DNA of 64,000 nucleotides, from contig CAZWVB010000002.1 in the NCBI GenBank assembly GCA_964637185.1, positions 7,445 through 71,444 of the forward strand. Reading direction: 5' to 3'. This document shows, in pieces, positions 24,732-33,573 of this stretch. This DNA comes from CAZSVP01 sp964637185. GTDB lineage: Bacteria; Patescibacteriota; Saccharimonadia; CAILAD01; BJGX01. The translations under genes were made by a program, and so were the position numbers. Numbering within the stretch: the stretch's first letter is position 1; each line of letters begins with the position of its first letter. Under the pieces are notes generated by a model, which did no database searches, was not told the DNA's origin, and was given only the letters and a program-made list of their open reading frames with translations.

Positions 24732-27461
24732 CTAGCAGACTTTGATATCAGCCAGAGATTCTAATTGAGATAATTTTGCGATAAATTTTTGTACGGCAGC
24801 ATTGATATTCTTGGCATCAGGTTTTTCGCCAAGGTCCATTACTAGCTGTATGGTAATTCTTTTGCGGCGCTCTTTTTTGAGCTCGTCATCTTGATACTCA
24901 CCAATATATTTCGCAATCACGATATCGCTTTGTTTGACAGCTACTGTACTAAAATCTTGCCATAACACTAACTGATTGCATTCCACCGTCAAATCCCTAA
25001 GCACGAGAGGGTAAGCAGGTAACTTTCGAATAGTACGCTCTACCACCTGACTTCGCAAATCAGCAATATTGATTTCCAAATATGATAGCTCACGACGCAC
25101 ACCAAACGCAGTTGATACACGTGGATGTAGTTGTCCTATCACGCCTATCTCATGACCTTGATATTTAACAATCGCCTGACGGCCCTTTATCATGTCAGGG
25201 CGGTCACTACGATGCAACAGGCTATTATCAAACCCAATTTTATCTAACACGGCTTTGAGCCTGGTGTAGCTATCACTGCCAAAAGAAGTGGCTGCCAATG
25301 CCCAATTCTCACCAACTTTTGTGGGTTTGTTGAGCCAACTTTGTATTCTTGAGATCTCAAAAAATAGTCCGGATTCAGTGTCGGCTTGATTATTGCGAAC
25401 CACCTGTAGATGACTTGGCATCAAACTAGTGCGGATCAAAGCCTGTTCTTTTTGCAACGGGTTGGCAACTGCTAGCGCATTATCAATATTTACACCAACC
25501 ATATTTAGTGCCTCTTCAGATACAAAAGAGTATGTTACAACCTCTTGAGCTCCAATGTCTACCAACTGCTGTTTAAGTCTAAGAATATTAATAAGCTGCT
25601 GATGAGAGCCTGTCGGGGTAGGTGGCAAACTTGGCAAAGTGTCAGGCATATTATCATAGCCGACTATTTTAACTGATTCCTCTATCAAGTCTTCTTCCAA
25701 CTTGATGTCACTACGCCACCACGGCACCTGGACGGCTATGATATGGTTGAAACTATCCAAATATCTACGGGCCCCGATGTAGCCTCGACGTTGCTTAAAT
25801 TCCTGCAAAGATGTATATCTTACTTTGCCAACACTTTTTTTGGCTTCTATAACCTTATTGCTACCCAAAAACATGGCTACATGGCTGACATTGTGACGCT
25901 GTTTGGCCAATTTGGGGTCACTGATGCCACCTGCTACAAACAACAGATCACCTGGCTTGAGTCTATCTCCGTCAGTAAGCTCACGACCGTTGGTAGACTG
26001 CTGATAAGCACTGTGGCCTATCATCAAACCTAGCTTGGAGTAAATCCGCTCGGTTAGGTAGCTACAATCAAATGCTTCCTCGCCATCCACTTTATACGAC
26101 GCACCCCACTTATATGGTTTGCCGAGGTGTTTTTTGGCCTCAGCTGTCAGCGAGAAATGCTCAGCTTCAAAGCCACGCTTTGTCAGGCCATCCAAGATTT
26201 GTTTTTCATCCACCTCCATGCCTAGTATCTTCTCAGCCCGGCGCATTCGCATTGCAGCCAGCTGGACCCAAGGCCAGACATACAATTGATCGTGCGGTGC
26301 CTCAAGCATCTCAGCATCACAAATTTCGGTCATCAATTCTACTAGTCGATTGGCAGCGACCGGTTGAAGGGGGAGTGGTAAGCCGCGCTCAAATCTAGAG
26401 CTTGCTTCGGTGCGCACACTATTACGTAGCGCCGATTTACGCACGACAGTTTTATCAAAATTTGCCACTTCTAAAACCACCTCTGTGGTGTTCGTATCGC
26501 ATTCGGTATCACTGCCACCGATCACGCCAGCAATGCCAACGACCTTTTTACTATCGGCTATTACCAAGTCATCTTTCACCAGTTGACGCGTTTTACCATC
26601 CAAGCAGGGAAGTGACTCGCCAGCTTTTGCCCATCGTACCTGCAGATCGTCTTGTAGTTTATTAGCATCGTAGGCATGGCTGGGCTGCCCATATTCCAAC
26701 ATTACAAAATTGGTAATATCAACCACTGGGTTGATACTACGTAGCCCGTTTGACTCCAAGTTATCCACAAGCCACTTGGGTGTTGGCTTGGCATTGTTTA
26801 ACTTAAGATGCACCGTAATCATCCTGCTGCAAACTTTGGTATCCTCTATTTTTACTCGCTCTTTTTTATCGTAGTCCAAGTCCTCCTGCTTGGGTTCTGC
26901 CAACTGGCACGGCCTATGGGAATTGGCCGAAATTTCACGGGCCAATCCAATCAATGACAAGGTATCCCAACGATTCGGATGGGTCTTGATGTCCAGGATA
27001 TCTCCAAAATTCTCTATGTCGCACAATGATTTACCAAGCGGTAGGTCAGGGGAAAGTTCCATCAGCCCGTTGTGGTCATCGTTAATACCAAGCTCTGCTG
27101 CCGAGCACAGCATGCCCTCGCTCAGCTCGCCACGAATCTTAGCTTTGGCTATTTTGGTTTGGTCGGGCAACACTGCGCCAACTTTTGCCAATACCACAAT
27201 TTGATCTTCTGCTAAATTGGGTGCGCCACACACAATGTGATAGGTTTTTTTACTGTCGGTCACTAGCGCTAGCCTCAGTCGATCGGCATTTGGATGTGGG
27301 TTTACTTCCAATACTTGTGCAACTATTACAAGCTCGTCCCAGATCGGTGGCTTGATTACTTCTTCAAGTTCGATTTCTGTTCGTTCTATAGCCTGCGCAA
27401 TTTCATCAGTGGATAAGGCTGGCTTGAGATATTTATTGAGTGAATATATGCTGATTTTCAT
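24732..27461 (-). CDS. pheT: phenylalanine-tRNA ligase beta subunit with inserted NlpC/P60-like domain
   Basis: 909 residues. An EMAP-type tRNA-binding domain is at about 39-150, B3/4 at about 205-380, B5 begins near 403, and the C-terminal FDX-ACB at about 815-909. Inside B5, between KRGFEAE and IAVQVPWWRSD, about 130 residues (436-568) look like an NlpC/P60 hydrolase: GKPYKWG, FDCSYLT (Cys466), RLKPGDLLFV, SHVAMFLG (His527), VIEAKK (Glu539 where many members have His). The B5 fold resumes normally with EDLIEESVKIVGYDNMP. The reading frame is continuous, so this is an in-frame domain insertion. pheS lies 9 nt upstream. Confidence 0.93.
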   Translation of the reverse strand: MKISIYSLNKYLKPALSTDEIAQAIERTEIELEEVIKPPIWDELVIVAQVLEVNPHPNADRLRLALVTDSKKTYHIVCGAPNLAEDQIVVLAKVGAVLPDQTKIAKAKIRGELSEGMLCSAAELGINDDHNGLMELSPDLPLGKSLCDIENFGDILDIKTHPNRWDTLSLIGLAREISANSHRPCQLAEPKQEDLDYDKKERVKIEDTKVCSRMITVHLKLNNAKPTPKWLVDNLESNGLRSINPVVDITNFVMLEYGQPSHAYDANKLQDDLQVRWAKAGESLPCLDGKTRQLVKDDLVIADSKKVVGIAGVIGGSDTECDTNTTEVVLEVANFDKTVVRKSALRNSVRTEASSRFERGLPLPLQPVAANRLVELMTEICDAEMLEAPHDQLYVWPWVQLAAMRMRRAEKILGMEVDEKQILDGLTKRGFEAEHFSLTAEAKKHLGKPYKWGASYKVDGEEAFDCSYLTERIYSKLGLMIGHSAYQQSTNGRELTDGDRLKPGDLLFVAGGISDPKLAKQRHNVSHVAMFLGSNKVIEAKKSVGKVRYTSLQEFKQRRGYIGARRYLDSFNHIIAVQVPWWRSDIKLEEDLIEESVKIVGYDNMPDTLPSLPPTPTGSHQQLINILRLKQQLVDIGAQEVVTYSFVSEEALNMVGVNIDNALAVANPLQKEQALIRTSLMPSHLQVVRNNQADTESGLFFEISRIQSWLNKPTKVGENWALAATSFGSDSYTRLKAVLDKIGFDNSLLHRSDRPDMIKGRQAIVKYQGHEIGVIGQLHPRVSTAFGVRRELSYLEINIADLRSQVVERTIRKLPAYPLVLRDLTVECNQLVLWQDFSTVAVKQSDIVIAKYIGEYQDDELKKERRKRITIQLVMDLGEKPDAKNINAAVQKFIAKLSQLESLADIKVC

Positions 27462-27470
27462 ATTGTTAGC

Positions 27471-28451
27471 CTAAAATTGTGATAGATACCTCAGATTGGG
27501 TCGCCAGAGTTGGCGAATATCATTGAGCCCATACCTAATAGCTGCAAAACGCTCAGGCCCCCAACCAAAGGCAAAACCACTGTATTTCTCAGGATCTATT
27601 CCCCCATTGTTCAACACTTGTGGGTGCACCATGCCAGCACCACCGAGTTCTAGCCATTTTCCATTGTGCCAACCGTCAAATTCTACTGATGGCTCAGTGT
27701 ACGGAAAGTAGTTGGCGCGAAATCTGATCTTAGCATCCTCCCCAAGTAGTCGCTGCATTACTCTAGTCAATGTGCCTTTAAGATCAGACATACTTACACC
27801 CTCGCCCACTACGAGGCCTTCCACCTGATAAAACTCCCATGAGTGAGTAGCGTCTTCGTCTTCATTGCGAAATACCTTACCTGGTACTATTATTTTAAAT
27901 GGCGGCTTGTTTTGCTCCATATATCTGACTTGCATACCTGATGTATGGGTGCGTGGCAGTAGATCTAGCTTGGGGGTATCTATGTAGAAGGTATCTTGCA
28001 TATCACGAGCAGGATGATCAGGTGCAATATTCAAAGCCTCGAAGTTATACCAGTCAGTCTCGATTTCATTACTATCTACGATAGCAAACCCCAACTCTGT
28101 AAACACCTGATATGTCTCAGCAAGCATTTGAGTGGTTGGGTGTAGAGCGGCCTTGTTGTTTTCTATTTTACCTGGGGCTGATACGTCTATGGGGTCAAAT
28201 TCCAAATCAGATTCGATATTTGCCAATCTAGCTTGAAACAACCCCTCCAGCTTTGACTTGAGTTGATTGATTTGCGCACCTGCTACTGCGCGTTCACCCT
28301 GATCTGTCTTTTTTAGGTCTTTCAGGAGACGAGCCACCAAACCATCACTCCCGAGATATTGGCTTTTTACATCCAAAAGCTCATTCTTAGTTGTGGCAGC
28401 ATCGGCCTTACTTTTGGCCTTTCCTAGATCAGCTTCCCATTGTTTATTCAT
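27471..28451 (-). CDS. pheS: phenylalanine-tRNA ligase alpha subunit
   Basis: 326 residues, catalytic alpha subunit of the alpha2-beta2 enzyme. The N-terminal coiled coil (1-90) is followed by class II motifs: the substrate region FNFEALN-type (NFEALNIAPDHPARDMQDTFY), LLPRTHTSGMQ, FRNEDEDATH and the GFAFGWGPERFA motif 3. The start overlaps the stop of the upstream membrane gene as ATGA, which supports a three-gene operon with pheT. Confidence 0.96.
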   Translation of the reverse strand: MNKQWEADLGKAKSKADAATTKNELLDVKSQYLGSDGLVARLLKDLKKTDQGERAVAGAQINQLKSKLEGLFQARLANIESDLEFDPIDVSAPGKIENNKAALHPTTQMLAETYQVFTELGFAIVDSNEIETDWYNFEALNIAPDHPARDMQDTFYIDTPKLDLLPRTHTSGMQVRYMEQNKPPFKIIVPGKVFRNEDEDATHSWEFYQVEGLVVGEGVSMSDLKGTLTRVMQRLLGEDAKIRFRANYFPYTEPSVEFDGWHNGKWLELGGAGMVHPQVLNNGGIDPEKYSGFAFGWGPERFAAIRYGLNDIRQLWRPNLRYLSQF

Positions 28452-28843
28452 TGTTCTGTTTTGCTCCTTGTACGAAAATACAGTTCGATAATTACCACAG
28501 TCAAAATAAACAAAATCATATCACGAATAGTAAGACTCTTCAAACTCATCAATCCAATAAGCAACGTCAAGCAAAGTGAGCTTAGCAACCCTACCCTCAA
28601 ACCATCTTTCAAACATTGATTATGCTTTTCGCGCCAGGTTTGTTTTCTCATACGCCAAATGTAAAAAATCATGCTAATTAGTGAAGCCGCAAATACAAAA
28701 AAGAATAGAAACCAAATAGTTACACCAACTGGTCCAAGCTGTTTTGGTGAGGTTGCACCAATCAAATAGCCCAGAACTGCTCCAGTAATCGTTACCACTA
28801 TCAGCTGTATTATCATAGGTAGCCAAATAGATCGATTCTTCAT
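28448..28843 (-). CDS. small four-helix membrane protein, unknown
   Basis: 131 residues from the ATG at 28843, preceded by GATAAT with a 7-nt gap (leaderless type). Four predicted membrane helices: IIQLIVVTITGAVLGYLIG, VTIWFLFFFVFAASLISM, VGLLSSLCLTLLIGLM and MILFILTVVIIELYF. Charged loop KQTWREKHNQC between helices 2 and 3. It overlaps pheS by ATGA and so leads the pheST operon. The first two helices faintly recall AtpI-like proteins, but I do not assign a family. Confidence 0.65.
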   Translation of the reverse strand: MKNRSIWLPMIIQLIVVTITGAVLGYLIGATSPKQLGPVGVTIWFLFFFVFAASLISMIFYIWRMRKQTWREKHNQCLKDGLRVGLLSSLCLTLLIGLMSLKSLTIRDMILFILTVVIIELYFRTRSKTEQ

Positions 28844-28945
28844 AACTACAATTATCTCACGATTTTGATAAGGTTTGTATATCTTGACGTAGCAACATTC
28901 AGCTGTGGATATGTCGAACACACATATTATTTAAATAAAAGGTGC

Positions 28946-28974
28946 AGTATATCGTACACAAAGATTGTTCTAAA
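28946..28974 (-). promoter_or_regulatory. candidate upstream promoter for the membrane protein-pheST operon
   Basis: Minus-strand TTTAGA (28974-28969), 17 nt, TATACT (28951-28946). It lies between the ncRNA terminator and the operon start. The -35 match is weak. Confidence 0.35.
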
Positions 28975-29070
28975 TGCGTGAACAACATATTTATATCGTC
29001 AGCGTAATATCATTTCAGTGCATACACATTATTTTTGTTATCTAGCTGTAACACTAATGTCACAATCTCC

Positions 29071-29099
29071 AAACAAAAAACCACCCGTTTGGGTGGTTT
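29071..29099 (-). terminator. terminator of the large ncRNA
   Basis: Minus-strand hairpin AAACCACCC/GGGTGGTTT with a 4-nt loop, followed by TTTTTTGTTT. Oriented to end the ncRNA transcribed from about 29568. Confidence 0.75.
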
Positions 29100-29568
29100 C
29101 TAATAAATACTTGGTTACGGGCCGACGCATCCACTCTTTATAGATGTTATGAAACAACATTAGCGGGCATCGGCCCGGAGCATGACTCTCAATCAGAGAT
29201 CGAAAGTCATAGAGAGGTCGGTCGTTCTATTTCACTTGTATGTAATACCCTCCTGGCGTTAAGTGTTGTAGATCATCCGACTGGCTTCCCAACCATTCGT
29301 TTGGCAGCCAGCCAGATCTCGCGCCCCGAAACATCGAGACGCAAGTACTGGCCAGCTCCGGCAGAATGGAAAAAAGCGAGTGCTTATTTTGGTCCAAGGC
29401 AAAAGCACTACCACTCCTAGAACAGTAGGGAAAATTCGGCGCTAAAAACAAGGGGGCTGTTCTTAGTGCCGAAGTTACCCTACTGTACACTCAACAGCTT
29501 TGTAGTTCAGCTGTTATTTTTTGTTGGCTGCAAGCAAGTTTTGTTTTTGTTTTTAATGAGCTACGTTT
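29074..29568 (-). ncRNA. large structured non-coding RNA, unknown class
   Basis: A strong promoter, many helices and a terminator define a transcript of about 490 nt in a 730-bp stretch without convincing genes. Stems (plus coordinates): 29493-29515; long stem 29423-29485 (CAGTAGGG and TTCGGCGCTAA with partners); 29379-29409; 29317-29339; 29281-29311; 29182-29210; 29118-29177 (11-bp CGGGCCGACGC pairing). The 5' end is unstructured and A-rich. tmRNA and RNase P RNA are found elsewhere in the window, and the length excludes ordinary 6S or bacterial SRP RNA. An 87-codon reading frame inside it lacks a start context and is not counted. Could also be trpS-pheST intergenic regulatory RNA. Confidence 0.6.
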
Positions 29569-29574
29569 AAAGAT

Positions 29575-29603
29575 AGTATAGCATAGTGCTTATGCTTAGT
29601 CAA
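29575..29603 (-). promoter_or_regulatory. strong promoter of the large ncRNA
   Basis: Minus-strand TTGACT (29603-29598), exactly 17 nt, TATACT (29580-29575). Near-consensus sigma70-type boxes; predicted start near 29568. Confidence 0.7.
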
Positions 29604-29655
29604 CTACTTTTGATGTATTTTATTACTTTTACTCGAGAGAAAACTGGTGACTTTT

Positions 29656-30636
29656 TTACAACAAACCAATCTTTTCTTTTACTTCTGCAAGTTTTGGATT
29701 GGCTATGGCAGATGCTTTGCGGGCTCCGTCAGCAATAATTGACTTCAACTTTTCCTCATTACTCATAAGTTCTCTAAATCTTTTCTGCAAAGGCATTAAT
29801 TCACCTATTAGTGTTTGGGCGAGGTCTTTTTTGAAGTCCCCATAACCTTTGCCTGCGTATTTCTTCTCAATTTCTATCACATCGACTTTTGTTATTGCTG
29901 AGTATATCTGTAATAAATTTGTCAGGGCTGGCTTGTCATCGCTTGACTGTACCTCAGCTCCAGAATCAGTCATAGCTTGTTTAACCTTTGTTGATATTTG
30001 ATCTTCGCTGTCGAGCAACAGTATACTTCCAGATGATTCTTCACTCTTACTCATTTTGCGGTTTGGGTCTTGCAAGCTCATTATCCTAGCTCCCACTTCT
30101 CTTACCAAAGGACGCGGGACTACGAATGTTTTTCCATATAGGTTGTTAAACCTATCAGCAACATCTCGTGCCAGCTCAACATGCTGCTTCTGATCCTCCC
30201 CTGTTGGCACAAAATCAGCACTGTAAAGCAATATATCTGAGGCCATTAGTATTGGGTAGGTAAATAAGGCCACTATCTGTCCAGCGTCTCCATTACGGCT
30301 GCTTTTATCTTTATACTGAGTCTGCCTAGATAGCTCACCCATAGTGACGTAATTGTTTAATATCCAGCAAAGTTCGGCATGAGCAGTTACATCAGACTGT
30401 ACAAACAGTATACTTTTGTCAGTATCGATGCCCGCTGCAATCAACCATGCAACATTCGCAAGTGTCTCCCTTCTCAATCGCTCTGGATTTGGGCGAACAT
30501 TCAAAGAGTGTAGATCTGGAACAAAGTAAATTGTTTCGCCTTCTTGCTGGTATTCTACCCACGGCTTAATAGCACCTAGGTAGTTGCCGATATGAAGATT
30601 CCCAGTAGCTTGTATACCCGAATAGTAACGTTTCAT
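29656..30636 (-). CDS. trpS: tryptophan-tRNA ligase
   Basis: 326 residues, class I synthetase charging tRNA-Trp. HIGH-type motif GNLHIGNYLGA at residues 12-22, DLHSLNV, tryptophan-pocket region VPTGEDQKQHVELARD, and KMSKS in RKMSKSEES near 195. TATAAT ends 8 nt before the ATG (leaderless type). Length is normal. Confidence 0.97.
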   Translation of the reverse strand: MKRYYSGIQATGNLHIGNYLGAIKPWVEYQQEGETIYFVPDLHSLNVRPNPERLRRETLANVAWLIAAGIDTDKSILFVQSDVTAHAELCWILNNYVTMGELSRQTQYKDKSSRNGDAGQIVALFTYPILMASDILLYSADFVPTGEDQKQHVELARDVADRFNNLYGKTFVVPRPLVREVGARIMSLQDPNRKMSKSEESSGSILLLDSEDQISTKVKQAMTDSGAEVQSSDDKPALTNLLQIYSAITKVDVIEIEKKYAGKGYGDFKKDLAQTLIGELMPLQKRFRELMSNEEKLKSIIADGARKASAIANPKLAEVKEKIGLL

Positions 30637-30652
30637 ATCAATACATTATACA

Positions 30653-31726
30653 CTAGTCATCTAACTGCGGCTTATCCAACACGATCTGTTCGACCGACTC
30701 CTCGCTGGTAGCAATTTTGACCACATCTTTGTCCACTTTCTTAAGCTCTTTGTGGGCGTTATTATAATGATTTACCGTAGTACCCAGCGAATTGCCCAGT
30801 TTTTGCATGTATTGGTCGTAGTTGGCCAAATGTTTACCAAGCTGCCCCACTCTCAACTGGATCTCCTTAGCCTGCTCCTCGATCTGTAAGCTGCGCAAAC
30901 CCTGCAACACAGTCTGTAAATAAGCCATAAACGAGGTAGGTGACACAATTATCACGTGCTTGTCGCGAAATGCATACTCTATAAGATCCTGTGAGCTAGT
31001 TTGCATACTCCCCACCTTGTTTATCAATAGATCATAATAAATAGCTTCTGAGGGAATAAACATAAAAGCAAAATCCATAGTACTCTCGCTAGGCCTGATA
31101 TATTTACTTGTTTCATCAATCCTAGTCTTAAGATCGGTTTTAAATTGCTTGACTAGTAGCTCTCGACGACTTTTATCACTTTCTTCGATCACTCTGTTGT
31201 AATTTTCCAAACTAAACTTCGAATCCACTGGTAGTATCTTGCCTTTTTCCAGCTTTATCACCGCGTCCACTGTTTCACCATCCCGAAACTTGTATTGCAA
31301 AGCATACCTATCTGGTGGAAGAACATTTTTGAGCACTGTATCAAGATAATACTCTCCCAATACACCGCGCTGCTTTGGATTTTGTAGTACGTTTTGCAAC
31401 GTTTTGAGCTCGTCGGCAACATCTACTACCCTGCGATTGGTCTCATCAAGCTTGGTAAGGCGCTCCGTTACGTCGGCTATCAATCTAGCTGATTGGCCTA
31501 TCTGCCTTTGCAGGTTGGCCTGCATAGCCTCACTATTACGGTCGAGCCTGTCACTTACCTGAGAGTGAGTTTGATTTAGGGCATTTTGAATGCCCTGCAG
31601 ATCAGCCTTGAGCAGCTGTAGACTATCACCACCAATTTGGGTAGTGGGCTTCTTGTATATCAGGTAGATGATGATTCCAAACCCACCTAGTAACACCAAA
31701 ATAAGTAATACCAATAGTGTATTCAT
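30653..31726 (-). CDS. rmuC: RmuC family DNA recombination protein
   Basis: 357 residues. An N-terminal membrane helix (LLVLLILVLLGGFGIIIYLI) is followed by a coiled coil (30-125) and the RmuC nuclease-like domain (GEYYLDTVLKNVLPPDRY, VDAVIKLEKGKILPVDSKFSLENY, FMFIPSEAIYYDLL, VIIVSPTSFMAYLQTV). The DAVI..PVDSKF core fits the PD-(D/E)XK-like fold. RmuC limits certain rearrangements in E. coli. TATAAT ends 7 nt before the ATG. Confidence 0.93.
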   Translation of the reverse strand: MNTLLVLLILVLLGGFGIIIYLIYKKPTTQIGGDSLQLLKADLQGIQNALNQTHSQVSDRLDRNSEAMQANLQRQIGQSARLIADVTERLTKLDETNRRVVDVADELKTLQNVLQNPKQRGVLGEYYLDTVLKNVLPPDRYALQYKFRDGETVDAVIKLEKGKILPVDSKFSLENYNRVIEESDKSRRELLVKQFKTDLKTRIDETSKYIRPSESTMDFAFMFIPSEAIYYDLLINKVGSMQTSSQDLIEYAFRDKHVIIVSPTSFMAYLQTVLQGLRSLQIEEQAKEIQLRVGQLGKHLANYDQYMQKLGNSLGTTVNHYNNAHKELKKVDKDVVKIATSEESVEQIVLDKPQLDD

Positions 31727-31771
31727 AGTTATTATTATAATCTATGATGCTTTACGAACACAATACGAAAT

Positions 31772-32614
31772 CTAATCTTCTACAACTCTACCTTTTGGAT
31801 AGCTACCCAGCACAATTAGCTCATCTGCCATATCATATACTTCTCCCAGTAACTGGTAGATGCCGGGCTGATCTATCCCGGCCTCAAAATCTATGTAGAA
31901 ATAGTAATGCCATATTCTGCCGATATGAGGACGTGACTCAAGTTTGCTTAGATTGATATTGCGTTTTGCAAATACACCCAGCAGATTATACAGCGCTCCA
32001 GGTTTGTCCTTGAGTGTTAGTACGATGCTAGTTTTATTGGCACCATCGACAGGTTTATTCGACTTATTTAGTACTATAAATCTAGTGTAGTTTTGATTGT
32101 TAGCCTCGATATGATCAGCCAGCACTGACATGCCATGCAGATGAGCCGCTGCCTCGGAGCCTATCGCTGCCTGCGACTTGTCTCCAGCTTGAGATACAAA
32201 CTCAACACTTTCGGCAGTATCATTGCGCTCAAACAACTCAGCTTGGGGTAGTTTCTCATGTAGATAGCTCTGTGCCTCAGATAGCGCTACAGGGTGCGAA
32301 TAGACTCTATTAATATCTTTGAGATTCACACCTTCAAATCCGATCAGTTTCAGCTCAATTTGCATGTACAGCTCAGCCACGATATTCAATTTACTTTTGC
32401 GCAACAGATCATATACTTCTGTAATACTACCTGCCAATGAGTTTTCGATTGCTACGATTGCATAATCAGCTTTGTTGGTGGATAGCGCATCAAAAGTCTC
32501 TGGAAACCATTCACATGGCACCAAACCAATGTCTTTTCCAAATATAGTATGCGTCGCTAGAGCATGGTAAGACCCTTCTTGGCCTTGTATAGCGACTCGT
32601 TTTGGTACTGCCAT
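31772..32614 (-). CDS. pheA: prephenate dehydratase with ACT domain
   Basis: 280 residues from the ATG at 32614, which has TATAAT 8 nt upstream; a TTG three codons earlier is less likely. Converts prephenate to phenylpyruvate. Motifs: IQGQEGSYHALA, AIVAIENSLAGSI, SHPVALSEA, NDTAESV, and the catalytic NYTRF near residue 160. The ACT domain has PGALYNLL and the Phe-binding ESRP. No chorismate mutase domain and no other aromatic-pathway gene is nearby, which is odd for a reduced genome. Confidence 0.92.
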   Translation of the reverse strand: MAVPKRVAIQGQEGSYHALATHTIFGKDIGLVPCEWFPETFDALSTNKADYAIVAIENSLAGSITEVYDLLRKSKLNIVAELYMQIELKLIGFEGVNLKDINRVYSHPVALSEAQSYLHEKLPQAELFERNDTAESVEFVSQAGDKSQAAIGSEAAAHLHGMSVLADHIEANNQNYTRFIVLNKSNKPVDGANKTSIVLTLKDKPGALYNLLGVFAKRNINLSKLESRPHIGRIWHYYFYIDFEAGIDQPGIYQLLGEVYDMADELIVLGSYPKGRVVED

Positions 32615-32648
32615 GACTGGCAATTATAGCGCAAATATATCTGTTGGG

Positions 32649-32978
32649 CTAGAGATCTTTAATAGCGCGTCGCAAGGCCTGGATCAGAGCAACCACTAGC
32701 AATACAAAAAACGCCACAAACAGTGCATACTGTAGATATATCATCAACAACAGCAGCAAGCCATCTGGCGAGGTTTCACCAGGAAAGAATATCCAATATA
32801 CAACTGTTTTAATAAGTTGGCTTAATAGCAAGACAGAAAATGCCATCAGAACATAGTGTATGGGCTTAAATCGCCCCGTAGCAGCAACTGATTCAGTAAT
32901 TTTCTGGTAACACACTGGCTGGGGCATGTTTTTCACTGCCAACTTTTTTGGGGTTTTTACATTCCTAGTTGATTTCAT
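32649..32978 (-). CDS. small two-helix membrane protein, unknown
   Basis: 109 residues. A basic N-terminus of about 37 residues is followed by two membrane helices (YVLMAFSVLLLSQLIKTVVYW and LLLLMIYLQYALFVAFFVLLVVALI) and a short basic tail. GATAAT lies 8 nt before the ATG. Family not recognised. Confidence 0.6.
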   Translation of the reverse strand: MKSTRNVKTPKKLAVKNMPQPVCYQKITESVAATGRFKPIHYVLMAFSVLLLSQLIKTVVYWIFFPGETSPDGLLLLLMIYLQYALFVAFFVLLVVALIQALRRAIKDL

Positions 32979-33102
32979 GTCGATATATTATCATATATAC
33001 ATAGTTTTGTCAATACTGTAAATATGTTGTTCAAGTAGAATATTTTTATACTTATGCTTATATAAAGGCTCTATGGAGGATAGATTTACTTTGCAATTAT
33101 AA

Positions 33103-33573
33103 TCACCATATTGCCCATCGCACTTGAGTACGCTTCCTGAGCTGTGGAGCCATGCCATGCTTTTCTAGTATGCTAGGCCAATATTGCTTGAGCCATTTAC
33201 GTTGTTTGTGGTACAGATCTTCAAGACCACGTTCAGCAAACTCAGCTCTTATCACGCCACCGCTGTGAGGATGTTTGTATTTTTGGCCATGAGGAGAGTT
33301 GAAACCATGAGCATAGTGAGATAGCTCATGAAATATTGTTGCTTCTACTACAAACTCAGGTACTTCTAGGTCTTGGTAAATTGGGTTGATGGTAATTATG
33401 CTTGATACGTTATCCTTGGGATCAATTTTGATAGACCCAAGTCGCCACTTGGCTCGTCTACCGTAGCAGATCTTGACGTCATTCTTTTGCTCGATTTCCG
33501 GAAAATACTTATACCAGATATTGGCCAAGCAGTTTTCGAGCCACTCATCATCTCGATAAGATTTAACTACCAC
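33103..33573 (-). CDS. SprT-like zinc metalloprotease
   Basis: 156 residues. The zinc motif HELSH sits at about residue 84 in ATIFHELSHYAHG, followed by a downstream His-rich stretch (SPHGQKYKHPHSGG) that can supply the third ligand. This matches the SprT/Wss1-like minimal metalloprotease fold. GTG start overlapping the helicase stop (GTGGTAG), so it is coupled to the helicase-nuclease gene. SprT relatives act on DNA-protein crosslinks in eukaryotes; the role here is inferred from the neighbour. Confidence 0.75.
   Translation of the reverse strand: MVVKSYRDDEWLENCLANIWYKYFPEIEQKNDVKICYGRRAKWRLGSIKIDPKDNVSSIITINPIYQDLEVPEFVVEATIFHELSHYAHGFNSPHGQKYKHPHSGGVIRAEFAERGLEDLYHKQRKWLKQYWPSILEKHGMAPQLRKRTQVRWAIW

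Noticed and set aside
29071..29099. T-box antiterminator/terminator for pheST
   Set aside because: The hairpin resembles GGGTGG of T-boxes but no specifier stem or T-box consensus is present, and the terminator is separated from pheST by its own promoter region.
29227..29490. 87-codon open frame inside the large ncRNA
   Set aside because: No ribosome site or start context, low-complexity composition, and the DNA is explained by paired stems.
32979..33102. Possible gene or RNA in the AT-rich gap
   Set aside because: Only AT-rich promoter-like sequence; no helix, terminator or reading frame that I can support.
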